Made by a program: the position numbers and the translations under genes | Notes under the pieces: model-generated | What the model saw: the letters and a program-made list of their open reading frames with translations, nothing else | Databases searched by the model: none | Told to the model about the DNA's origin: nothing | Shown: positions 17,016 through 27,273 of the stretch, piece by piece | Numbering within the stretch: position 1 is the first letter of the stretch | Layout of the letters: each line of letters starts with the position of its first letter | NCBI GenBank assembly: GCA_947488935.1 | Contig: CANLBN010000007.1 | Location: 174,774 to 238,773 of the forward strand | Reading direction: 5' to 3' | DNA length: 64,000 nt | Source: an uncultured Pseudomonadales bacterium | Lineage (GTDB): Bacteria; Pseudomonadota; Gammaproteobacteria; Pseudomonadales; Cellvibrionaceae

Positions 17016-18620
17016 ATGAAAAACAACATGGTCAAAGCAGGTTTATTAAGCTGTTCTCTTTTTCTCTTAGCATCCTGTGGAGGAGGCGGTGGTGGCGGTG
17101 ATGACGCTAGTAGTTCTTCTGCTTCTTCGGGTAACGCAGACCTTTCTACTTTTGTTGCGGTAGGGGATTCCCTAACCGCAGGTTTTGCCGATGGCTCTTT
17201 ATATTTTGATGGTCAGCTAGATTCATATCCTAATATCCTTGCAACGTCTTTTGCCCAAGCCGGTGGTGGTACATTTACTCAACCATTCGTCAATGATAAT
17301 TTAGGTGGTTTACTTATTAATGGTAATCCTACCTCGGCAGCTCAGTCGCGATTAGTTTTAAATGGTAACAGTCCGGCGCGTCAAAGCGAGAACCTTATGG
17401 TGAGTGCGCCCACAACTGAGGTGCTTAACCTTAGTGTTAGTGGTGCTGGTGCGCTAACAGGGCAAGGCCCTTTCAACAATTTAGGTGTTCCAGGTGCCAG
17501 AGTCACACAGCTAGCGCTTAATGGTTTTGGTGATGCGGCAGGGCTTGCTAGTTCTACAGCTAATCCTTTTTATGTGCGCTTTAACCAAAATCCAGGTGCA
17601 GGGGTACTAAGTGCGACTCCTGGAGAGTCGCTGCTTACTGCTGCTACTGCTCAAAACCCAACCTTTTTTACTCTATGGATTGGTAATAATGATGTCCTAG
17701 ACTTTGCGACTAGCGGAGGTGTTAATGAAACTGCGGGTACAGGTGGTGGGCAAATTACACCTGTTGCAACTTTCCAAGCATTATATAACCAGCTTGTAAA
17801 TGGATTAACCGCTGGAGGTGCAGAAGGTGTGTTGGTAAATATACCGGCTATTCAGGATATTCCGTTTTTTACTACAGTGCCTTTTAATGCAATTACATTA
17901 AATCAAGCGCAAGCAGATGGCGCGAATGCTGCGTTTAATGCATACAATACATTAGCTTTGCCTGGTGCCGTTGGTGCGGGATTAATTACTCAAGCAGAAG
18001 CTGATCAACGCATGATTCGGTTTGTTGCAGGTCAAAATGCTGCACTTATATTGGATGAAGGTCTTACAGATATAACAACTGTAAGCACTGCGGCGTTGCA
18101 GTTTCGTCAAGCTACAGCAAATGATGCGATCTTGTTAACAACAGCAGGTTTATTAGGAACACAGCGTACTTCTGGTGATGCAACAACAACTATTGGTGTT
18201 GGTAGTCCTTTGACAGATGGAGAAATATTGACTGCACGTGAAATTCAGCTAATCACAACTGCTACCGCAGGTTACAATGCAATCATTTCTGGTTTAGCGT
18301 CAAGTAACTCTAGTCTTGTTCTATACGATGCTGCTGCAGATCTTGCGCAATTGGGTGCTGGAGGTATCAATATTGGTGGCGGTACAACTATTACATCGAC
18401 GTTTAATACTGGTGGAGCCTTTTCTTTGGATGGTGTTCACCCTACAGCTCAAGGTTACGCTGTCATTGCAAACGGCATTATCGAAGCAATCAATGATGGG
18501 TTTAGTGCAAACCTTAATGAGGCTGATGCAACTGAATTCTCCACTGTCTTTAACACATTTCCTGCGGGTACAGACTTTTCAGTCCCTGCTGGTTTTTCAA
18601 TGTCGAGTAATGGCTTTTAA
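17016..18620 (+). CDS. SGNH/GDSL-family hydrolase lipoprotein (lipase/esterase type)
   Basis: 534 residues. The lipobox LASC at about 18-21 is followed by a Gly7 run and a Ser-rich linker, so this is a surface or periplasmic lipoprotein. The GDSL block is VAVGDSLTAGFADG near 48-61. Other SGNH motifs are the Gly of LGVPGAR, the Asn of WIGNNDVLDF and the C-terminal DGVHPTAQGY with the catalytic Asp and His. The substrate is probably a lipid or ester. It follows the fadL-like gene and shares its putative operator, suggesting a lipid hydrolysis and uptake pair. A terminator follows. Confidence 0.87.
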   Translation: MKNNMVKAGLLSCSLFLLASCGGGGGGGDDASSSSASSGNADLSTFVAVGDSLTAGFADGSLYFDGQLDSYPNILATSFAQAGGGTFTQPFVNDNLGGLLINGNPTSAAQSRLVLNGNSPARQSENLMVSAPTTEVLNLSVSGAGALTGQGPFNNLGVPGARVTQLALNGFGDAAGLASSTANPFYVRFNQNPGAGVLSATPGESLLTAATAQNPTFFTLWIGNNDVLDFATSGGVNETAGTGGGQITPVATFQALYNQLVNGLTAGGAEGVLVNIPAIQDIPFFTTVPFNAITLNQAQADGANAAFNAYNTLALPGAVGAGLITQAEADQRMIRFVAGQNAALILDEGLTDITTVSTAALQFRQATANDAILLTTAGLLGTQRTSGDATTTIGVGSPLTDGEILTAREIQLITTATAGYNAIISGLASSNSSLVLYDAAADLAQLGAGGINIGGGTTITSTFNTGGAFSLDGVHPTAQGYAVIANGIIEAINDGFSANLNEADATEFSTVFNTFPAGTDFSVPAGFSMSSNGF

Positions 18621-18655
18621 TTTGTGAGTTTTTTAAATCCATAAGCCCCTTTAAG

Positions 18656-18677
18656 CCGCTCTTTGAGCGGTTTTTTT
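18656..18677 (+). terminator. Rho-independent terminator after GDSL lipoprotein gene
   Basis: CCGCTC, loop TTT, GAGCGG, then seven T. The rest of the 326-base gap before nadA shows no gene and presumably contains the nadA promoter, which I cannot define. Confidence 0.85.
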
Positions 18678-18946
18678 ATTTTTTTGTCTCTGATTTGCTG
18701 CTCAATAATCCAATTTATGGCAGGTTTTGCCTGTTTACAGAAGGACAGTAAATTACTAATACACACTACTTTTGAGTGAGTATGACTCGATCAATCTAAT
18801 TCTACGCCTGTGACCATGCTTTACTTATTTAACTCAATATTAGTAAAAGCAGGTTGCTATTCCCTCTCTAGCCTCTCCCTGCTAAAATACGCGGCCATTT
18901 TATGCGCAAAGGCTGTTACTCAGTCTTGTGAGCAAGGTATACCAAT

Positions 18947-20026
18947 ATGACAGAGCCCACCACTCTAGAGCAGCAAGTTCCCCCGCTAATGGATAAGACC
19001 CGTGAGTTAGTCAAAACACATTTGGCGGGTACATCGACGGGTAGGCAACGCTACGATGAGCAGCAAACAGCTGAATTAACAGCGCGTATTAAAGTGTTGC
19101 TAGCGGAAAAAAACGCCGTCTTGGTTGCGCATTACTATACCGACCCGACTATTCAGGCGCTCGCTGAGGCCACGGGTGGCTTTGTTTCAGACTCTTTAGA
19201 GATGGCGCGTTTTGGTAAAGAAAACCCAGCCCAAACCTTAATAGTGGCTGGCGTTAAATTTATGGGAGAGACGGCCAAGATACTAACCCCCGAAAAACGT
19301 GTGTTGATGCCAACGATAGAGGCGACTTGCTCACTAGATTTAGGCTGCCCTATCGATGAGTTCTCGGCATTTTGTGACGCTCATCCAGAGCGTGAGGTTG
19401 TCGTCTATGCCAATACTTCGGCCGAGGTAAAAGCCCGTGCAGACTGGGTAGTGACCTCAAGCATTGCCTTAGATGTTATCGACTACCTCGATAGCGAGGG
19501 TAAAAAGATAATCTGGGCGCCCGATAAACACTTAGGCGATTATGTACAGCGCGAGACAGGCGCCGATATGCTGTTATGGGATGGCGCCTGCATTGTACAC
19601 GAAGAGTTTAAAGCCAAAGGCATTGAAGACCTAAAAGCGGTATACCCCGATGCGGCTGTGCTTGTACACCCAGAGTCACCTCAATCGGTTATTGCTATTG
19701 CCGATGCAGTAGGCTCTACCTCGCAGCTAATTAATGCCTCTAATACCTTGCCCAACCCACAGTTTATCGTGGCAACTGACGAGGGCATTTTTTATAAAAT
19801 GCAGCAACTCACACCGAATAAAGAATTTTTAATTGCGCCTACCGCTGGTAGTGGAGCAACCTGTCGTAGTTGTGCAAACTGCCCGTGGATGGCGATGAAT
19901 AATCTAGAGCGAATTATCCACGCGCTTGAAGAAGGCACCGACGAGATTCACGTGAGCCAAGAGCTGGCTCAAAAAGCGATGCGACCATTGCAGCGCATGT
20001 TAGATTTTAAAGCAAACCATATGTAA
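18947..20026 (+). CDS. nadA: Quinolinate synthase NadA
   Basis: 359 residues. NadA condenses iminoaspartate with dihydroxyacetone phosphate to quinolinate in NAD synthesis. The 4Fe-4S ligands correspond to C128 (EATCSLD), C215 (DGACIVHE) and C312 (last Cys of [10 protein letters not shown]). Further signatures are [10 protein letters not shown] near 58-67, [12 protein letters not shown] and [11 protein letters not shown]. It has its own terminator, so it is probably monocistronic. Confidence 0.97.
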   Translation: MTEPTTLEQQVPPLMDKTRELVKTHLAGTSTGRQRYDEQQTAELTARIKVLLAEKNAVLVAHYYTDPTIQALAEATGGFVSDSLEMARFGKENPAQTLIVAGVKFMGETAKILTPEKRVLMPTIEATCSLDLGCPIDEFSAFCDAHPEREVVVYANTSAEVKARADWVVTSSIALDVIDYLDSEGKKIIWAPDKHLGDYVQRETGADMLLWDGACIVHEEFKAKGIEDLKAVYPDAAVLVHPESPQSVIAIADAVGSTSQLINASNTLPNPQFIVATDEGIFYKMQQLTPNKEFLIAPTAGSGATCRSCANCPWMAMNNLERIIHALEEGTDEIHVSQELAQKAMRPLQRMLDFKANHM

Positions 20027-20055
20027 AGCTTATGCTATAACATATGCACATTACT

Positions 20056-20085
20056 AAAACGCGTTCTATTTATAGAGCGCGTTTT
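20056..20085 (+). terminator. Hairpin terminator after nadA
   Basis: AAAACGCGTTCTAT pairs with ATAGAGCGCGTTTT with one G-T pair and a two-base loop, ending in four T. Confidence 0.75.
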
Positions 20086-20192
20086 ACGTTTAATCTTACT
20101 TATGATTAGTAAGATTAATTAACTGGCTGGCCTACACTGAGTACAAAAGGCATATAGCAAAAAATAATAGATTAGTAAGAAGAGCTACCCTA

Positions 20193-22151
20193 TTGAAAAG
20201 TACCCCTATTGATAGTTGGACCAAAGAGCACGCCGAGGAGTTGTATGGCATCCCTAATTGGGGTTGTGATTACTTCTCGGTATCGCCTGAGGGCAATGTA
20301 GAAATTATTGCCCCGCCTGTACCTACAGATTCAAACCAAACAAACTCAGTACAAAACTCATCCGCACGCGTTGCCTTTATCGATATTATCAATGCAATGC
20401 GCGAGCGTGAACTCGATATGCCATTGCTATTGCGCATCGAGAATTTACTCGACCACCGCATTAGTTATTTAAACCAATCCTTTGCAAAGGCAATTGCAAA
20501 CTCGGGTTATCAAAACCATTATCGTGGCGTGTTTCCTATTAAGGTTAACCAGCAAAGCCATGTTATTAATGAGATCACTCACTTTGGCTCGCAATATAAT
20601 CATGGCCTCGAGGCAGGTAGTAAAGCAGAGCTTATTATTGCTCTGGCCAATATTAACGATGACGATGCTTATATTATTTGCAATGGCTACAAAGATGCTG
20701 AGTTTATCGACCTCGGTTTGCATGCCATTAAGCTTGGCGTTAAGTGTTTTTTTGTTATCGAGACACCATCGGAATTACCGACAATTATTGAGCGCAGCAA
20801 ACGCTTAGGCGTAAAACCAAAACTGGGGGTGCGTTTAAAACTTGCTTCAAAAGTCGATGGCCATTGGAGCGCCGATAGCGGTGACCGCAGTATTTTTGGC
20901 CTTAATACTATTCAGTTAATGGATTTAATCGAGCAATTAAAAACGGCCAATATGCTCGATTGCCTGCAGTTAATGCATTTCCATTTGGGCTCGCAAATCC
21001 CAAATATTCGCAATATTCGCACAGGCATGAGCGAAGCTTGTCGCTACTATGTGGAGCTAGTGCGCGAAGGCGTGCCGCTGCAATATATTGATCTCGGTGG
21101 TGGGCTTGCTGTCGATTACGACGGCAGCCAGAGTAACGATACACACAGTATGAATTATCAAATTAATGAGTACTGTGTCGATGTGGTCGAGGCCATTATG
21201 GCAGCACTCGACCCAGAAGATATTGCTCACCCAGTGATTATTACGGAGTCAGGTCGTGCAACCATTGCGTATTCTTCTGTACTTTTATTTAATATTTTAG
21301 ATATTAGTCATTTTGACCCTTCGCCTCTCCCCAATGCGTTGCCAGATAATTCTCACGAGATGATTCATAACTTATTTTATGTCGTCGAAAATATTAACCA
21401 GCATCGTTTGCAAGAGAGTTATAACGACGCCACTCACTATCGCGATGAAATGCGCGAGCTATTTCATCGAGGGCAAATAAGTCTTAGAGAGCGTGCGTTG
21501 GGGGAGAATATTTATTTATCCATTATGCAGCGCATTGTGAATAAGCTGCCTGAGCTTGATCGCATTCCACAGGAGTTAGAACATTTAGGCGAAGAACTTG
21601 CCGATATTTATTACGGTAATTTTAGCGTGTTTCAGTCTCTACCCGATGCGTGGGCGATCGATCAAATATTCCCAGTGATGCCATTGCATCGCCTTAACGA
21701 GGCACCCACGCGCGAGGCCATTATTGCCGATATTACTTGTGATTGTGACGGTAAGATCGACCTGTTTAGTACGCTCAATGGCGAGCAACGGCGTACCTTG
21801 CCACTACATCCTTTAAAAAATGGTGACGATTATTACTTAGGTGTTTTTTTAGTGGGCGCTTATCAAGAAACATTAGGCGATTTACATAATTTGTTTGGCG
21901 ATACTAACGTTGCCAGTATTCGCATTAATCAAGACAGTAGTTTTGATGTAGTCTCAGAATTCCAAGGCGACAGCATTGCCGATGTATTAAGTTATGTCGA
22001 ATATAACCCAAGCCGTTTACAGCAAGATTTTAGAGACATAGCCGAGCGTGCCGTTAAGGCTAAAAAAATATCTGTGGCAGACCGCCAATTAATGCTAAAG
22101 GATTTTAACGAAAGCCTTCGTGGGTATACCTACTACGAAGACTCTTTATAA
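20193..22151 (+). CDS. speA: Biosynthetic arginine decarboxylase SpeA
   Basis: 652 residues, the usual length. SpeA converts arginine to agmatine with PLP. The PLP lysine is K117 in RGVFPIKVNQQ. The HFHLGSQIPN, DLGGGLAVDYDG and C-terminal DITCDCDGKID motifs are all present. The start is TTG at 20193; the first 20 residues (SWTKEHAEELYGIPNWG) match the family, so a later ATG would cut conserved sequence. It is the first gene of a four-gene polyamine cluster whose last gene, speB, uses its product. Confidence 0.96.
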   Translation: MKSTPIDSWTKEHAEELYGIPNWGCDYFSVSPEGNVEIIAPPVPTDSNQTNSVQNSSARVAFIDIINAMRERELDMPLLLRIENLLDHRISYLNQSFAKAIANSGYQNHYRGVFPIKVNQQSHVINEITHFGSQYNHGLEAGSKAELIIALANINDDDAYIICNGYKDAEFIDLGLHAIKLGVKCFFVIETPSELPTIIERSKRLGVKPKLGVRLKLASKVDGHWSADSGDRSIFGLNTIQLMDLIEQLKTANMLDCLQLMHFHLGSQIPNIRNIRTGMSEACRYYVELVREGVPLQYIDLGGGLAVDYDGSQSNDTHSMNYQINEYCVDVVEAIMAALDPEDIAHPVIITESGRATIAYSSVLLFNILDISHFDPSPLPNALPDNSHEMIHNLFYVVENINQHRLQESYNDATHYRDEMRELFHRGQISLRERALGENIYLSIMQRIVNKLPELDRIPQELEHLGEELADIYYGNFSVFQSLPDAWAIDQIFPVMPLHRLNEAPTREAIIADITCDCDGKIDLFSTLNGEQRRTLPLHPLKNGDDYYLGVFLVGAYQETLGDLHNLFGDTNVASIRINQDSSFDVVSEFQGDSIADVLSYVEYNPSRLQQDFRDIAERAVKAKKISVADRQLMLKDFNESLRGYTYYEDSL

Positions 22152-22185
22152 ATAAATAAAACAGTAAAAAATTAGAGGAATTGTC

Positions 22186-23397
22186 ATGGCTAAAGTTGTG
22201 ATTATTGGTGCAGGTGGTGTTGGTGGTGTTGTTGCACATAAATGCGCGCAAGTACCCGAGGTATTTAGCGATATAGTCTTAGCCAGCCGAACAGAGGCTA
22301 AATGTATTGCCATTGCCGAGCAAGTTAAACAAGCAACGGGGCAGATGATAAAAACAGCAACAATAGATGCCGACGATGTGCCGGCGCTTGTTGAGTTTTT
22401 TAACCAAGAAAAACCTTTTATGGTTATTAATGTGGCGCTGCCTTATCAAGACTTAACGATTATGGATGCTTGTTTAGAGAGTGGTGTGCATTATTTAGAT
22501 ACCGCCAATTACGAGCCTTTAGACGAGGCAAAATTTGAATACAAATGGCAATGGGCTTATCAAGAAAAATTCCAGCAAGCGGGTTTAACCGCCTTACTTG
22601 GCTCGGGTTTTGACCCTGGTGCGACCAATATGTTTACCGCACATATGGCTAAACACTACTTTGATGAGATTCATGAGCTAGATATTATCGACGTTAATGG
22701 CGGCGATCATGGTTACCCCTTTGCCACTAACTTTAACCCCGAGATTAATATTCGCGAAGTTACCGCAGATTGCCGCCATTGGGAGAGCGGTGAATTTATA
22801 ACAACGCCGGCTATGTCGACTAAAGCGAAATTTACTTGCCCAGAAGATGTCGGTACTTACGATATTTATCGGCTTTACCACGAAGAGCTAGAATCTTTAG
22901 GTAAACACTTTCCCTCCCTAAAGCGTGCTCAGTTTTGGATGAGCTTTTCAGATAATTATTTAAAGCACTTAGACGTGTTAGGTAATGTCGGTATGACGGG
23001 TATCGAGCCTGTTGAATTTAATGGCCAACAAATTGTACCTATTCAGTTTTTAAAAGCCTTATTGCCAGACCCAGCAAGCCTTGGCCCACGCACGAAAGGT
23101 AAAACCTGTATTGGTTGCGTGGTAAAAGGGATTAAAGACGGGCAAGAAAAAATTGCCTACACCTACAATATCTGTGACCATCAGGCCTGTTTCCGAGAGG
23201 TAAGCTCACAAGCAATCTCCTTTACAACGGGTGTACCGGCGATGATTGGTGCCAAAATGATGATCGAGAAACACTGGCTCAAGCCTGGCGTTTGGAATAT
23301 GGAGCAGCTAGATCCCGACCCATTTATGCATGATATGAATCGTTATGGTCTCCCATGGAAGACCATTGAGCTAGATTCATTTTCTTTAAGTGATTAA
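22186..23397 (+). CDS. Carboxyspermidine/carboxynorspermidine dehydrogenase
   Basis: 403 residues of the saccharopine dehydrogenase (LYS1-like) family. The Rossmann motif GAGGVGG is at 8-14. The blocks INVALPYQDLTIMDACLESG, HYLDTANYE and LGSGFDPGATNMF are those of the polyamine branch. The enzyme joins putrescine (or diaminopropane) to aspartate semialdehyde using NADPH. It sits 34 bases after speA and nine before the decarboxylase, supporting this role over lysine metabolism. Whether spermidine or norspermidine is the product cannot be read from sequence; speA and speB favour putrescine. Confidence 0.93.
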   Translation: MAKVVIIGAGGVGGVVAHKCAQVPEVFSDIVLASRTEAKCIAIAEQVKQATGQMIKTATIDADDVPALVEFFNQEKPFMVINVALPYQDLTIMDACLESGVHYLDTANYEPLDEAKFEYKWQWAYQEKFQQAGLTALLGSGFDPGATNMFTAHMAKHYFDEIHELDIIDVNGGDHGYPFATNFNPEINIREVTADCRHWESGEFITTPAMSTKAKFTCPEDVGTYDIYRLYHEELESLGKHFPSLKRAQFWMSFSDNYLKHLDVLGNVGMTGIEPVEFNGQQIVPIQFLKALLPDPASLGPRTKGKTCIGCVVKGIKDGQEKIAYTYNICDHQACFREVSSQAISFTTGVPAMIGAKMMIEKHWLKPGVWNMEQLDPDPFMHDMNRYGLPWKTIELDSFSLSD

Positions 23398-23406
23398 TAC
23401 ATAATA

Positions 23407-24642
23407 ATGCAAAGCGATACCTTTAAAAAATTCGAGCCGCATTTAGCCAGCAATAAACTACCATCACCTTGTTTTGTGGTGGATGAATTTGCAATCGAGC
23501 GTAACTTAAAGGTATTGGCTTATGTGCAAGAGAGGTCGGGTGCAAAAATATTAGCGGCACTTAAGGCATTCTCGCTCTGGCACTTGGCGCCACAAATTAG
23601 TCGCTCGCTCTCGGGCATTTGTGCCAGCGGCTACCACGAGGCACGCTTAGGTTTTGAGGAATACACCAACAAAGGCGAGAATGGTGAAGTACACGTATTC
23701 TCCACCGCCTTTAGCGATAAAGAATTTAATGCAAGCCTGCCTATTGCACACCATATGGTATTTAATAGTTTTAGCCAGTGGGATAAATTTAAAAGCCAAT
23801 GCTTAGCTTATAAAGATACGGCTAATAACAACCTACAGCTAGGCTTGCGTATAAACCCCGAGCACTCCGAGGGTACAACACCATTATATGATCCTTGTGC
23901 GGCGGGTTCGCGTTTAGGGATTCCCGCCTCTGAATTTATTGCCTACCACAAAAAGGGTAATAATTTGGATGGAGTGACTGGTTTACATTTTCATACCCTA
24001 TGCGAGCAAGGTCTTGCGCCACTTAAGCGAACGCTAGCGGTTATCGAAGAAAAATTTGCAGCCTACTTACCACAGATGCAGTGGGTAAATTTTGGCGGTG
24101 GTCATCATATCTCTGCACCTGAGTACGATGTCGAAGGTTTAATTACATTAATAAAAAACTTTGCTAAGAAATATAATGTGCAAGTCTATTTAGAGCCAGG
24201 AGAGGCAATTGCGATTCGCGCTGGCGTACTCATGAGCGAAGTGCTTGATGTGACTAATACCGATAGGCCCCAAGTAATACTCGATACCTCCGCAACTTGC
24301 CATATGCCTGACACCTTAGAGATGCCATACCGTGCCGATATTTTTTATAGTAGTGGCGGTCAATTGCATAAAGCAGGTCTTGCAGGCGAGAAAAAGTATA
24401 CCTATCGCTTAGGCGGGATGACTTGCCTCGCCGGTGATGTGATGGGCGATTATAGTTTTGATACACCATTAACCGTAGGCGATAGGCTGCTCTTTGACGA
24501 TATGGCGCACTATACTATGGTTAAAACAACCACTTTTAATGGTATACAATTACCAGCCATCGTACTTTGGAATTCTGATACCGATAAGATAAATGTAGTA
24601 CGCGAGTTTAATTACGATGATTTTAAAACGCGTTTATCCTAA
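23407..24642 (+). CDS. nspC: Carboxynorspermidine/carboxyspermidine decarboxylase NspC
   Basis: 411 residues, alanine-racemase-fold PLP decarboxylase. The PLP lysine is K53 in ILAALKAFSLW. Later motifs are GLHFHTLCEQ, WVNFGGGHH, VYLEPGEAIAIRAG and the catalytic Cys region TSATCHMPDTLEMPYR. It removes the carboxyl from carboxyspermidine to give spermidine. Only nine bases separate it from the dehydrogenase, so the two are clearly cotranscribed. Confidence 0.95.
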   Translation: MQSDTFKKFEPHLASNKLPSPCFVVDEFAIERNLKVLAYVQERSGAKILAALKAFSLWHLAPQISRSLSGICASGYHEARLGFEEYTNKGENGEVHVFSTAFSDKEFNASLPIAHHMVFNSFSQWDKFKSQCLAYKDTANNNLQLGLRINPEHSEGTTPLYDPCAAGSRLGIPASEFIAYHKKGNNLDGVTGLHFHTLCEQGLAPLKRTLAVIEEKFAAYLPQMQWVNFGGGHHISAPEYDVEGLITLIKNFAKKYNVQVYLEPGEAIAIRAGVLMSEVLDVTNTDRPQVILDTSATCHMPDTLEMPYRADIFYSSGGQLHKAGLAGEKKYTYRLGGMTCLAGDVMGDYSFDTPLTVGDRLLFDDMAHYTMVKTTTFNGIQLPAIVLWNSDTDKINVVREFNYDDFKTRLS

Positions 24643-24704
24643 ACAATATTTTTAAACATTTTAAATCACATTTAATTAATTTTTACTTATTTTTTATTTA
24701 GCCT

Positions 24705-25622
24705 ATGTCGACAACTATCCAACAACACCCACATTTTTTAAGCTCCGAGATTGAACAGAGCAGGCCCGAGGATGCGTTCTTTCATGTAATACCGGTGCCT
24801 TTTGAAGAGAGTGTCTCTTACGGTGGCGGCACGGGCCTTGGCCCCGCTGCAATACTGCAAGCATCTGATCAGTTGGAGTTATGGGACGGTAAAAGTAAAC
24901 CCGCTGATTTAGGTATTTATACGGCAGATGCTATTGACTGTAGTGGCGATGCTAAAGATGTTATTGAGCGTATTGCCAATGCCACGCAATGTGCACTACA
25001 GCATAATAAAATGCCTGTTGTATTAGGTGGTGAGCACACAGTAACTTGGGGAGTAATCAAAGGCTTTTTAGATGAGGGTTTATTTACCGGAGAGAATGCC
25101 AAAAGTAATCAAGGTAAAAGCAAGCCAAATATTGGCGTTGTACAAATTGATGCGCATTGTGATTTACGCCATGCCTACGAAGATAATTTATATAGCCATG
25201 CCTCGGTAATGAAACGTATCGTTGAACAAGATATAGCGCTTTATCAGCTAGGTATACGTGCTTTTTGTGAAGAAGAAATAGAGGCGCGTAAAGCTTTTAA
25301 TGTAAGCTATATCGATGGCGATGAAATTGTCCCTAATAATATTCAAGAGATAACGCTACCAGATGACTTCCCCGATAATGTATTTTTTACCCTCGATATA
25401 GACGGCATGGACCCTTCGGTATTCCCCTCAACGGGTACGCCAGTGCCTGGTGGTTTGGGTTGGTATCAAACACTGAATATTTTTGAGAGCGTTGCCAAGC
25501 AACGCAATATTGTGGGTTTCGATATTATGGAGTTTGCGCCTATTAAAGGGTTTCATGCCTATGATTTTGCTGCGGCATTGTTAACCTATAAATTAATGGG
25601 AATAGTGCAAAGAAATCGTTAG
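24705..25622 (+). CDS. speB: Agmatinase SpeB
   Basis: 305 residues of the ureohydrolase family. It hydrolyses agmatine to putrescine and urea at a dimanganese site. The metal ligands are H111 (GGEHTVTWG), D149, H151 and D153 (DAHCDLR) and the two Asp of DIDGMDPS further on. It completes arginine to putrescine with SpeA and supplies the substrate of the carboxyspermidine branch. About 60 AT-rich bases separate it from nspC. Confidence 0.95.
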   Translation: MSTTIQQHPHFLSSEIEQSRPEDAFFHVIPVPFEESVSYGGGTGLGPAAILQASDQLELWDGKSKPADLGIYTADAIDCSGDAKDVIERIANATQCALQHNKMPVVLGGEHTVTWGVIKGFLDEGLFTGENAKSNQGKSKPNIGVVQIDAHCDLRHAYEDNLYSHASVMKRIVEQDIALYQLGIRAFCEEEIEARKAFNVSYIDGDEIVPNNIQEITLPDDFPDNVFFTLDIDGMDPSVFPSTGTPVPGGLGWYQTLNIFESVAKQRNIVGFDIMEFAPIKGFHAYDFAAALLTYKLMGIVQRNR

Positions 25623-25679
25623 GTAGCAACTTGGCTACAATAAAAAATTATCGTTTCTTATCATCAACGAATATTATGC

Positions 25680-26606
25680 CTACAGTATACTTTCTCTATA
25701 CTCTTTGGGTGCCATACCAAATTTATCTTGAAAAGCACGGGTAAATGAAGACGGCGACTTATAACCGGTTGCTGTCGCAACCTGTTGGATGGGTTGCTTG
25801 GTGTCACCGATTAATGCCAATGCTTTTTGTAGGCGCCACTCCGATAAGTACAGCATAGGGCTTATGCCGACTAAGTCTTTAAAGCGCTCAGCAAAGCGAC
25901 TACGTGACATAGCAACCTCTGAGGCTAATGAATCTAGTGTCCAAGGGTTTGTTGGGTTAGTGTGAATAATATGCAATGCCTGTGCAATTTTAGTATCTTT
26001 TAGTGCTTTAAATAGTGGTTTTATATCACTTTGTTGATCGATCCCGAGTCGTAATAATTCTATAAATATAACCTCAGACAAGCGTTTAATAGCTGCATTA
26101 GAGCCTGCAGATTCTATAAAAGCCTGCCTTGTGATAAGGCGAATTATCTCATCGAGTAACGGGTTTTTAGCGCGTATACTAGAGGTGATAACAATGTAGC
26201 TTGGTAATGCTTTAAGAAAGGGGTGTTCTGATTTTTTACGAAAATCAAAATGACCACACATCAGTTGTGTCGAAGCAGCATTGTTTTGTTTGCCAACCAC
26301 TAAAGTATGCTCACCATTGTAATCGGCATCGTTAAGTACGGTCTCTAGTGTTGGTGCACTTTTTTGTGGTGAGTCAGCAATAATATGAGATGCGCCGTAG
26401 GGAATTAAAATTAAGTCGCCTGCGTTAAGTTCAACAATATCATGTGGGGCGACATAAAAATAACTACGACCTTGCAGTACTAAGTGAAACCTTGCAGCTT
26501 GAGAATGTTTAGGAACCTCCACAGACCAAGGTGGCGAAAAGTCAGTACGAAAGTATAGAGTCCCGTTTAAATCGACGGTATCTAAAATATCTTCAAGAAT
26601 ATCCAT
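25680..26606 (-). CDS. AraC-family regulator with cupin sensor domain
   Basis: 308 residues. The N-terminal cupin (WSVEVPKHSQAARFHLVLQG, then VELNAGDLILIPYGASH) covers about 1-180, and the AraC helix-turn-helices (about 210-305: LDSLASEVAMSRSRFAERFK and IQQVATATGYKSPSSFTRAF) close with GMAPKEYRES. It is convergent with speB, so it is not obviously tied to polyamines. The nearby minus-strand MAPEG and YHS genes are possible targets. Confidence 0.9.
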   Translation of the reverse strand: MDILEDILDTVDLNGTLYFRTDFSPPWSVEVPKHSQAARFHLVLQGRSYFYVAPHDIVELNAGDLILIPYGASHIIADSPQKSAPTLETVLNDADYNGEHTLVVGKQNNAASTQLMCGHFDFRKKSEHPFLKALPSYIVITSSIRAKNPLLDEIIRLITRQAFIESAGSNAAIKRLSEVIFIELLRLGIDQQSDIKPLFKALKDTKIAQALHIIHTNPTNPWTLDSLASEVAMSRSRFAERFKDLVGISPMLYLSEWRLQKALALIGDTKQPIQQVATATGYKSPSSFTRAFQDKFGMAPKEYRESIL

Positions 26607-26732
26607 GTTAAACCTACATAAGTGATGATTTACATATCAAATAATAGTTATTCAAGAGCAAGCAATACCGATAAGGGGAGTTAATTACTGCTAACTTACC
26701 AGTAAGCTCTAGCTCATAAAATAGTTATTATA

Positions 26733-27143
26733 TTAAACGACAATAGCCCCACCGATAACTAAAATAGCTGCCCACGATACTAAATATACAGGCGTACGTA
26801 AGTAAGGAATACCCAAAACATAGACAACAGCATACGCGACTCTAGCAATAAAAAATATGGCTGCCCACTGGTTAATAGTGTCAAAAATAGTGCTGTCGGC
26901 TAAGAGGGCAGCGGCTACCACTACAGCAATAAATGCAGGCATAGTCTCTACCATATTTAAATGCGCGCGCTGTGCTCTTTGTGCCCACAATGGCGGTGTT
27001 GGCTGCTCCTGCGGAAAGTTTTTTGGATAGTTGCTTAAAAAAGTGGGGAGTCCCCAAACAAATAGGCGGGCCACAATATACGGTGTCCACATTAAAAGAG
27101 TCAGTAAGCCACTTAGGGCTAAAAAATAATAGGCTTGTTCCAT
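26733..27143 (-). CDS. MAPEG-family membrane protein
   Basis: 136 residues from the ATG at 27143. An upstream GTG at 27185 lacks a ribosome site and would add residues not typical of the family. There are four membrane helices, with RAQRAHLNMVETMPAF near 53-68 being the MAPEG signature. Eukaryotic relatives conjugate glutathione or make eicosanoids; bacterial ones are mostly uncharacterised. Transcription is in the same direction as the AraC gene downstream. Confidence 0.88.
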   Translation of the reverse strand: MEQAYYFLALSGLLTLLMWTPYIVARLFVWGLPTFLSNYPKNFPQEQPTPPLWAQRAQRAHLNMVETMPAFIAVVVAAALLADSTIFDTINQWAAIFFIARVAYAVVYVLGIPYLRTPVYLVSWAAILVIGGAIVV

Positions 27144-27273
27144 TGTTTTGTACTCGTAGTTTAGAATGAAAAGCACCAAAAACACGGCTAATGTCTTGGC
27201 GCTTTTTAAATATTGATAAGGTTAATAGATAAGCACGTTTAGTGTGTATCTATGTTCTCGTTTTGATTGTCCT

